From: Sarcocystis neurona
Lineage: Eukaryota; Apicomplexa; Conoidasida; Eucoccidiorida; Sarcocystidae
DNA: 64,000 bases
Assembly: GCA_000727475.1 (NCBI GenBank)
Contig: KL647312.1
Span: forward strand, 1,686,793 to 1,750,792
Reading direction: 5' to 3'
Shown one piece after another: positions 55,601 through 64,000 of the stretch. Each line of letters starts with the position of its first letter. The stretch's first letter is position 1. A program made the position numbers and the translations under genes. The notes under the pieces are model-generated. The model did no database searches and was not told the origin of the DNA. It saw only the letters and a program-made list of their open reading frames with translations.

Positions 55601-57700
55601 GAGGACTGACGGAGTAGAGGAGGGAGCGTACTCATTCCAGCAAAGCTGCAAAGTGGCTTCCGAAGCGAACAAAAAAGTACTGCCTCACTAAAGGTGGGTG
55701 GGATCAGCTTCCTGCTCAGCAGCAGATGGGAGAACTACACGCGTGCACACACCAAATGTATCTGTGGGCGTAGGAAGGTGCCTGTGTACGCATTGGCTCG
55801 AGTGAAGTGTATTTCCACTAACTCACACATACGCTCGTACACAGAAACGTGTGTAAAAAGCCGAAAAGTGGGCCCTGCGGGGACACGATGCACGCACACG
55901 TAGCTCAACATGTCCACCTAAAATCTACTCAAGAGAAGAAATTTTTGCACAGATCAATACGTCTGAAAGAGTGGTTACAGGGCGGAGAGATTTTCTAATA
56001 TGCTGCACAGTGTATACACAGATATTTGTGTATATGCGCATTCGCGTTTCGTCATGAAGAAACAGACATATGTGTGTTGTTGAGGTTGCAGCTTGCTTTC
56101 GAAGCATACACCTAGAGAGCGCCACTTCGCACGTGCGCACACAGATACGTAGGTGTGCGTCTGTATGCGATACGAAGAAGAATGAGGTTGCTGCAGATGT
56201 AGCGTTCGTGCACGCGGACCTGTGCGTACCAGAAAGATGTAGTAAAGGGAGAGAGTTGCCCAGCGCAGGGAGGCCATCGTGCGCACTCGTAGCTTACGTA
56301 CTTTTAGGGAGAGACATGTACGTATAAAGAAAAGCATAGACAGAGAAAGAGACAGAGGCATATAGGGTGAGACAGACACGCACATGGGGACCAATACACG
56401 TATGTATTTTTCTCCTTGTACACATGTATACATACATGCGCCGGGTCGCACCTACGCATGTGTCCATCCAGATATATACACGTGCTTACGCGTATGTGTG
56501 CTTCTCCGTAGATATACGTGTATGTGTGTGCATACAAGTAGGTAATCATCCTCTAAATGATACAGGTGCACATCCGTATCTATAGGTGAATTTATATGGC
56601 GCGCCACTGTTCGCGCACTTGTGATACCCTCGCTACATATATATATATATATATATATCTGCACGCAGGGCGAAGCTTTGCGTACGACAGTGTGTCACTA
56701 CAAGAAACAAGCAGGATAGGCGACGGGCAGCTCGATACACCCGTCTATATGTCTGTATACAGATGCACAGGAAGAAGGTTCCCTACCACAAGACTCCCCG
56801 CCAATATGTGTACAGATGTGCTTTCTCGTCCAGCAAAACATATGTAGATCTACGTCTGCATTCAGCTCCTAGCATATATCAATATCCAGACCAGATACAG
56901 GTGAACACGCGTATACGCACTTGTGCATGGACCGACCACGGTTCCTTCAATAAATGTTCTACGGCAGGCATACACGTATATCTAATCACGATGTGTCTAG
57001 TTCAATAGCTCTTCTACACCTGCCACATACAGGTACACACATAGGCACATAGGAATTTCTGCGGATAATTAATACCAGAGAAACACACGTATACATTCTA
57101 CACCAGGCACATATATATATTTAGTCACGACGAGTCTGTTTCAGTACTCTTCTGTACCATATACAGATGTACTGGCGCAATAGAATCTCTGCAGATAATT
57201 AAAACCAGAGAGGTAGACGTATGTAATAACGTCTACATGGACATATGCACACAGGATCTTTGTTCGTGAGGCAGTCGGCTCGTCGATTGTCGGGTGTCGG
57301 GGGAAGTCCAGAAAATGTGTAGTTGCCATTTTTTTTTTAGTGCGACTAAACAGGTGTACAACTAGAGGTCCTCTGCATGGGTATGCGTACACATAGATAC
57401 ATATTGCCATCTACTATGTAATGTCGCACCGCTTTCTTCTACCTGTCTAGACCTGCATACATATATATGCGTGATAGTCAGAAATGAAGTTCCGGGTTGC
57501 CAGGCGCTGCTGCTGGAAGCGCTGCTAATGGGAGAGCTAAGCTGTGCTGCTGCCACCGGCTGCTGGCAGTGACGGGCGTGTTTACAGCAGCCTGTCGACG
57601 CATGTCGGCCTCGGCAGTTGTGCGTCCCGCAGGAGCACGGATACTTAATAATTAAGCCAGCAGCCCTATGAGCAACTAACAGGAGTCACAGCAGGCGCAG
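52700..57700. other. Mostly non-coding region
   Basis: 52800-54130 is rich in CAG triplets on the plus strand with no frame that stands out. 54200-57600 is AT-richer with CATA microsatellites. Short open frames occur at 54200-54628 and 54931-55221 (plus; the second is Tyr/Gly/Ser-rich), but without domains or clear splice partners. I see no gene that can be supported. Confidence 0.5.
56968..57233. repeat. 133-bp direct duplication
   Basis: GGATAATTAATACCAGAG near 57062 recurs as AGATAATTAAAACCAGAG near 57195. The preceding blocks (TAATCACGATGTGTCTAGTT and TAGTCACGACGAGTCTGTTT) are also repeated at the same interval of about 133 bp. Confidence 0.75.
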
Positions 57701-57720
57701 CACCAACAGTGGCAGCAGCA

Positions 57721-58039
57721 ATGTTGGCGGCAAGACGACAGCAGCAGCACCGAGAGAGGTGTAGGCGTGAAGCCGGCAGTACCACCAGCGGCTACCAGAG
57801 CCACAGCAGTCCCGCAGCAGCAACAACAGCAGCAACATTGTCGGCCGTACTCTTCTACAGTGTAGCAGCAGCCACCGCAGCGCTGGTGATGCAGCAGCAG
57901 CAGCAGCAGGAACTGCAAAAGCAGAAGCGACCTCGCGGAAGAGTAGCAGCAGCAGTCCTCGCGGCCCGAACACCCACACGGCGTCCGCTCTTCGACATTC
58001 GGACGAGGCAGAAAGATGGTGTCTGCGTTTGTTATTGCT
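57721..58039 (+). CDS. Candidate 5' exon of the ALG13-like gene
   Basis: ATG at 57721, about 106 codons, Gln/Arg-rich with one hydrophobic stretch (TLSAVLFYSVAAATAALVM) that could span a membrane. It ends at a GTAAGG donor in phase 1. A matching phase-1 acceptor (TTCCTGCAG) exists at 58879, directly before the conserved ALG13 block. The intervening 58040-58879 has CTG-type triplets on the sense strand, as introns here usually do. If correct, the Ala-rich N terminus read from 58312 is intron, not protein. Confidence 0.4.
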
Positions 58040-58311
58040 GTAAGGGTTTACCAGCGAAAGAAAATGCTCATTTTCTCTGCCGCATGCAAAACTGTTCACC
58101 ACCGCAGCGCCGTGCATGCAAGCCGCCGTCTCTCGCAGACTGCCACAAGCTTCCCTACACGCTCGCTGCACAGCAGTATACCTAGGAGGCCTTTGTGTAC
58201 ATGTATACGTGTCGCTTTTTCTCTCTGCGAATCTTTTTACGGCTACTAGAGAGGATCGGAGTATATATGCATGTGCACACTGCCATGAATAGGCGACGGT
58301 AAGGTACAGGC

Positions 58312-61300
58312 ATGCTCGTTGCACCCGGCTTTCACGTCTGTCCCTTCGCTTCTTTTCTGCTCTCCTGTCAAAAACCCGCTCTTGTCGCCGTTTGGTGTTC
58401 CTTCCGCACTGTCGCTTCTCTACTGCTCTACGCGTCGATCCCTATGAAGCGTCCGGCGCCACGCTCTAACACAGGCCAGTACACCTCTCCTGCTATTGCT
58501 GCTGCTGCTGGTGGTGACGCACGTGCGGCACCTCTTCCTGCTACTTCGTATGCGACTCCCGTAGCTGCGCAAGCATCTCTGGCTACTTCTGGCGCTGCTG
58601 TTCACGCTGCGCCTGCACCACCTTCTGCTGCTGCCGCTCCTGCGAGCCGTGCTGCTCCTGTTGGTGTCACCCATCCTGCTGCTTTTTGTGCTGCAACTCT
58701 CCCGGAGTCTTTCTCTGCTGATCGTCGACTAACTGCTGCTGTTGCAAGTGGGGCCGCCTATGCTCCTGCAGCTCGGGCTGCTGCTGCTTGTGCAGGTGGA
58801 GTCGCTGCTGCTTGTGCAGCCGCTCTTGCGGCTGGAGTTGCTGCTGCTCCTGCAGCAGGGGATGCTGCTGTTCCTGCAGCACCTGTCAGCAGCTTCAAGC
58901 CACGTCTCGTGTTTTTGACCGTAGGTACTACTCAGTTCGACACGCTAACGCGCGCAGCGGCAGAAGAATCCTTTCTGCAGCTGCTCGCTTGTCTCGGGTG
59001 CAGGCATCTGCGCATGCAGATAGGTGCTGGCGTGCTGCCTCCCCTTCCCCCTGGCTTCACCGTCGTCCAGTCCTCCTCTCGTGCGGAACTCGCCAACGTC
59101 GCAGCAGCACCAGCAGAAGCAGCAGCGTCACTTGGAACGTCAGCAGGAACAGCAGTGGCAGCAGCAGCAGCAGCCAGGGGAGCGGCAGCAGCAGCAGCAG
59201 TCACAGGAGCGGCAGCAGCATCTCCAGCAGCGCTTCTTCTTTCACGGGGGCCTCGTGAAACAGTAGCAGCAGCTGCAGTACCAGCAGCACATGGCAGCGA
59301 GTCGACGACGTTGGACGAAGATAACGGGGAACTTTATTTCTCTGTATCCGTGAAGCATCTTCTCTCTTGCTGCTTGCCAGATGCATCTTCTGCTGCTACG
59401 TGTGCAGACGCGTCCCCTTCTCTCCTCACGCACGCACACAGGAGCAGCCGCAGAAACAGCAACAGCAGCAGCAGTCCGCGCGACGCAGAGGAACAACTTT
59501 TCGTCTCCTTCTTCAGGTATAAGGAATCCTTAGCAGAGGAGGTCGCAGCTGCTGATCTGGTGCTTTCCCATTGCGGGGCGGGGTCTGTGCTGCAGAGCCT
59601 ACGTCGACAGAAACGCCTCGTTGCTGTTGTTAATTCCCTGCTGCAGCACAACCACCAGCAGCAACTCGCGCGTGCGCTGCAACAGCTCCGCTGCTGCTCG
59701 ATTGTCGAGCGTCTCGAAGGTCCACTACGTTGCAAGCAGCAACAGCAGGAGCGACCGGAGCAGGAACAGCAGCAGCAGGAGCAGCAGCAGGAGGAGCCGC
59801 AGCGGCGGGAGGATCACCACGAGCAGCTCCGTGGGTGCTGTCAGGTGAAGCAGCGGCACCCTGAGCAGAAGCTCCTCCGGCACCAGGATAGGCAGGTGAA
59901 ACAGCAGCAAGAGGAGGACGAGCGGCAACAGCAGCAGACAGAGCGGCAGCAGCAGCAGGGAGGCGAGGAGCACGTGCTGCAGCGGGAAAGGTTTCTGAAA
60001 GGACTCTCGGCATGCAGCGAGCTTCACCTGCGAGTGGTGGAAATTTGTGATGCCGCATGGGAAGAAGAAGAAGAAGCGGAGGGGAACTCGCTAGCATTAG
60101 ACCAAGCATCTCTGGGTAAACGGGACACCGTGTTGCTGCTGGGTTACTCTTCCTACTGCTGCTGCTTTTTGTCTTTTCTTGTCCTGCTGCTGCTGTTGCG
60201 CCTTCTCTCCTTCGACAACCTCGGCTGCTGCTGGCGCTTCCTCGCCTGCTGCAGGTCGACCGCGGGGTATCTTCTTCTTGCTGCTGGTGCTGCTGTCTCT
60301 TCTGCTGCTGCGGCGTCGTTTGTGCCGCGCTGTTCCTCTCGCGGCCGCACCTGCTCTCTTTCTCCGCCTACTTTCTGTTTCCTGCTGCTCTCGCTCTACT
60401 TCGCGTGCAGCACTGGGAGTGGCTGCTCCAGTTGCTGCTGCTCGCCTCCCGGCTCCTGCTGGTGTTGCTACTCTGGGCCACGCATGCGTGTGTTGCCCTA
60501 CCCTGTCTGCGTCTCAAGCCGTCCCTGCTGCTTGCTCTGCTGTTCCTCTTTGTAGGCTCTGTCGCCGCTGTGGCTGCTGCGTCCTCGTCCTTCTGTCTCT
60601 GTCCTTCTACTGCTGCCCGCTTCTATGCTGCTGCCGCTGTGTGCGCCTCCTCGCCTCTCGCCAAAGTGCTGTGTGCCCCCCCTCCCTCAGCTTCCTGCAT
60701 CCTGCCCTGTTGCTGCGGCGTTGTACGTGCCTCTGTCCCCCTGTTGCTGGCGCTACGTCTGCGTTCGCTTCGCCCTTGCAGCTGTTGCTGCTGCTGCTGC
60801 GGCAGTAGCGCGCTCTGCTGCTCTCCGCGTCGCTGGGTGCCACCCGTTTTCCTGCACCGTCCGCTGCTCGGCTGCCCGGTGTTACGTGTGCGCTGCAGGT
60901 CCTGACAAAAAACTGATGCCACCAGCAGGTGGAAGGACCTCTACGACTGCAGCTGCTTCTCTCGCTGCATCTACGACTCCCGCGGCGCCCGCGCCTGCTG
61001 CTGCTGCTGCCGCTGCTGATGCGCGTGCAGCAGCGGCTGGCACAGTCCCTGAGGCTGCTGCTCAGCCGGCTGCCGTAAGGAGGCTCAGACGGCTGCCGCC
61101 TGCGTCGCTCGCGGAGTTTTACAGCAGCATCGCAACAGCAGTGGGCGTCCATCCTTCCGCGGACTCGAGCAGCAGCGCGGCGCGTGCGGGGACCACGGGA
61201 CCGGCGGCACCGGCTTCTCACGATGGATGGTGCAAAGAAGAACGAGAAAGGGGCCAAAGAAGAAACGCAGAAGAGAAAGGAAATGTAGCACCGTCAGGCG

Positions 61301-61416
61301 TTGCCCGGCTTCTTGCTGCTGCCTGCAGTGTCTTAGAACGCGTCGCGGTGGCGGACCTCTTGCTGCTGTTGTTCGCACTGCTGCTCCTCCAGCTGCTGCT
61401 CTCCCTGCCGATCTAG
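58312..61416 (+). CDS. ALG13: ALG13-like UDP-GlcNAc transferase catalytic subunit
   Basis: In eukaryotes Alg13 pairs with membrane-bound Alg14 to add the second GlcNAc to dolichol-PP-GlcNAc on the cytosolic face of the ER (glycosyltransferase family 28). The conserved core starts at about 58890 with KPRLVFLTVGTTQFDTL. After an Ala insertion come FFRYKESLAEEVAAADLVL, the SHCGAGSVLQSL motif and VVNSLLQHNHQQQLARAL, which are the diagnostic Alg13 signatures. A Gln/Glu-rich insertion of about 90 residues follows. Exon 58312-60115 (phase 1, donor GTAAAC) joins exon 60899-61416 (acceptor GCGCTGCAG), which holds LPPASLAEFYSSIATAVG, like the family C terminus, and then a hydrophobic tail. The start is uncertain: 58312 opens the frame, 58444 is a second ATG, and an upstream exon is possible. 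The 60116-60898 intron is CTG/pyrimidine-rich. Confidence 0.85.
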
Positions 61417-62686
61417 GCTCGTGCTGCGCTGTCCCACCCCCGTCTGACTCCCCGTGCTTGAAACATGCGTCAGCCGGGTCCAGCGCCGCGCCTTCTTCTT
61501 CTGCAGACATCTCCTCTGCTTCTTTTGTGGCGGCGTGGAAGCTTCCTGCCTTCCCGTGGAACTCGCAGGCGGCGCGCCTCTCCTCGACAGTCAGTGGGGA
61601 AGCACACACGTCTGCCTGTGTCTCTGTAAATACGTATACACGTGCGATGAGGCACAACCTTTTTTCAGCGGGCTTGCTTCTTCGTACTACTCTCCTAGCG
61701 GCAACCTGACGTTCGCCGTTTCTACCACGTACATGTACACATATATATATATACTATTCGTGTGTCTCTCTCTCTCTGTATACATATATATACATATATG
61801 TATACGTGTGTGTGTATGGCGGAGATCCGTTTACGTCTTTGTGTGACGACGAGAAAATCCGTTTGTGTCTCTACGTAATGAGAGTGAGAGAGACACACAG
61901 AAGGACAGAAATACGCAGTTGGAGGAAAAGACGTCCAGGCGTCTGCAGGCTTCACAGAACGCCCCCTATTCCATGAGAAAGCTCGGCCTCTTTACGCGGG
62001 AGGCAGGAGACTTTTCCGACTCTGGTAAAACCCTCCCCATATATCTGCGCGCGTGCCCCTACAGGTGGAGAAACACCTATCTGCGCATATATACATATAT
62101 ATGTATATTTGTATGTGTAGTGCTTTGCTCTCGTAAAACCCTCCCCACGTATGTATACGCACATGTGTGTATAGAGGGAGAGACCCGTCTCTGCATATAT
62201 ATACATATATATATGTAGTGCGCCGCGACTTCTCCAGCAACTCTTCACATAGAGAGGTGTGTGTAGATAGAGCCCTCCTACGTGGTGTGAACCGAAGCGA
62301 CTTGATGAGGCCGAGTCTTTTGTCTGGCACGCAATGTTCTGCGCGGCAAGTAAGTAGTGGCCTTTTATACACGCCTGCGTATATATATGTATGTAGACAT
62401 TTGCATAGATCAACAAAAAAATGTCTGTACGGTAGGCACGTTCAGCTGTAGGACACCCTGACATATATATACGACGTTTCTGTCTTTGATGTGGGAGCAG
62501 CAGGTATGTATCACTCGGCAGTGACAGTACGTGTCCAGTTTCTCTGTGCCCACGTCTTTGCGGGTAGCGATCTGCAGGGATTGCCGCGACGGAGTGACTT
62601 TCTTGTTAATTGTGGGAGATAGAAGGCGTTTGTTTGCATGTACTGTGTGCAACTCGTTACGCGTTGTAGAAGTCTCCCTGTGAAAG
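61417..62686. other. Intergenic region between the ALG13-like and WD40 genes
   Basis: Contains TA/TC microsatellites at 61735-61815 and a diverged duplication at about 62020-62220. No supported gene. The stretch 62440-62680 is repeat-poor and directly precedes the WD40 ATG, so it is the likely promoter/leader region, but no specific element is recognised. Confidence 0.5.
62022..62222. repeat. Diverged duplication of about 110 bp
   Basis: GGTAAAACCCTCCCCATATA-type sequence near 62023 recurs as CGTAAAACCCTCCCCACGTA near 62133, each followed by a CTGCGCATATATA or CTGCATATATATA block and a GTAGTGC motif. AAACCCT appears only once per unit, so this is not telomeric. Confidence 0.7.
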
Positions 62687-64000
62687 ATGGCCGGCTACGC
62701 CCAGGCAGCTGCAGCTGCAGCAGAAGGCGTGTCACCAGGATGGTCGCGAAACTGCAGCAGCAACGGCCCGGGTGAGGCCGAAGGAGGAGGCGTACATCCG
62801 TTGCTGACGGTGCGCACCAGCAGCAGCTTTGGCGACGACGCCGCCGCGACCGCGACTGTGGGATGTCTTTGCTTCTTGTCTCCCTCCGTCTTGGCCGCGG
62901 GAGATACCGTGGGGTGCGTTTCGCTCATCGACCTGGACACGCGGCGGCCGCTTGCAGGGTTCGCAGCCGCCGTGAGCTGCGGCAGCAAAAGAAGCAGCTA
63001 CAGGCTCGAAAACAACGTGTGGGGCGTTCACGGCAAGAGCAGCAGCCGCGGTGGTGTGGGGCGTCTCTCGTGGCAGGATGAGCAAAAGCTGCGCTCGCCG
63101 CTGCTGCATATGGCTGTTATAGGAGGCCCTTCCGAACAAGCGTCTTCTCTTTCTGCTGCTGCTGATGCTGCCGCGCTGGGCAGCACGGCAACTGCCCTGC
63201 GTTGTTCTGGGGAGGTTGGTGTCGCCGCAGAGGCAGCCGGGCAGGAAGCCGCACCCTACACGGCAGCAGGAGGTCGGCTGTATGGACGACAGCTGCTGCT
63301 GCAGCAGAAAAGCTCGCTTCTATCTTTATGGGATGTAGAGTATTTAACACCCTGCTGCAGGTTTTCCACGGGCTCCTATTCGTTCTGCAAGTTCGCCCTG
63401 CTGCAGGATCCAAGGCAGCAGCACTGCCAGCAGCGGCCCAGCCACACACCGAACGACGTCGAAGCGTCGCAGGAGCAGCACCGGCAGGAGCAGGGAGAGG
63501 ACGCCGTAGGTGGGAATACGCACGATGGCCTCACAGACGACCCTGGTAAGTTACAGGCCCCCACTTCAGGCATGCACCTGCCGCAGCAGCACCAACAGCA
63601 GCAGGAGTGTGTTTAATACCGCCGGTTAATGGTTAGACGCCACCTCCCCACAACGTCAGCAACACTGACAGGCGTCCCAGGGCCGCCGGCACTCGCAGCT
63701 GCAGCAGCAGCAAGCTGGCGCCAGCGCGAGCAGCGGCGTAGCGGAAGCATCGGTGGCAGCACCAGCAGAAGAAACTGCAGGCGTCCTAGCAGCACCAGGT
63801 AGCGCGGCGTTGCCAGAGTCGTCAGCAGCAGCCATACTGAAACAGCACCTGCAAGAGCACTGCAAACACTCCTGCAGCAAGGACAGGCGCAAAAGCAGCA
63901 AGCGGAAGTATCTGCGCAGCAACTTTAGAACTCGTAGTCGTTCTGTCTTAATAACCAAAAGCACGCAGCACGCACACATCCCTTTTTCGACGGAGGGGGG
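62687..64000 (+). CDS. WD40-repeat protein, ASA1/GNB1L-like, 3' partial
   Basis: ATG at 62687; the first exon ends at 63545 with a GTAAGT donor (phase 1). It contains two WD40-type strands: LAAGDTVGCVSLIDLDTRRP, and later LLSLWDVEYLTPCCRFSTGS followed by FCKFALL. The pairing of a D-L-x-TRRPL first blade with a later S-x-S-FCKF segment resembles ASA1 (ASTRA complex) and its relative GNB1L, but only part of the propeller is in view. Gln/Ala/Ser linkers separate the blades. A further open frame from about 63680 to the right edge is a likely continuation, but the phase of the acceptor could not be fixed. The gene is cut by the window edge. Confidence 0.65.

Noticed and set aside
62022..62150. Telomere-like AAACCCT
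   Set aside because: It occurs once per duplicated unit and is not in tandem.

Overview
The window is nuclear DNA of a coccidian parasite, most likely Eimeria. The reasons are a cysteine-rich oocyst-wall-protein gene, coding sequence packed with CAG-family triplet runs (poly-Gln, poly-Ala and poly-Ser), GT-AG introns, and long gene-poor stretches of TA/CA microsatellites. No bacterial-style operons, tRNA or rRNA genes were recognised. One 500-N assembly gap lies at 21105-21604. The genus is inferred from style and gene content, not from a search.

Layout. (1) 1-4800, plus strand: the 3' part of a multi-exon gene for a COWP-type oocyst wall protein, cut by the left edge. (2) 4801-8548: intergenic, with microsatellites and a 90-bp duplication. 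(3) 8549-17650, minus: a single open frame of about 3,030 codons, full of Ala/Ser/Gln tracts, with a presequence-like N terminus and scattered helical segments; function unknown. (4) 17651-23650: CAG/CTG-rich, unresolved, with the N gap, a 15-bp tandem array and a 223-bp duplication. (5) 23650-27651: microsatellite-rich intergenic DNA. (6) 27652-50389, minus: one 22.7-kb gene that I assemble from eleven exons as the TRAPP-complex subunit Trs120/TRAPPC9. Most junctions are phase-consistent, and conserved blocks appear in family order. (7) 50390-57720: mostly non-coding, with two weak minus-strand coding candidates. (8) 57721/58312-61416, plus: ALG13-like UDP-GlcNAc transferase subunit. (9) 62687 to the right edge, plus: 5' end of a WD40 gene resembling ASA1/GNB1L.

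The neighbours have no shared pathway. Trs120 acts in Golgi/endosomal trafficking, ALG13 in N-glycan precursor synthesis at the ER, and the oocyst wall protein is a secreted structural protein. The most general observation is a strand asymmetry. In the Trs120 and ALG13 genes, exons carry CAG-type runs on the sense strand, while most introns carry CTG-type (pyrimidine-containing) runs on the sense strand. The orientation of the triplet repeat therefore largely predicts exon versus intron. I saw no wholly new system; the unusual items are this asymmetry, the roughly threefold expanded Trs120, intronic palindrome and satellite arrays, and the giant unassigned protein.
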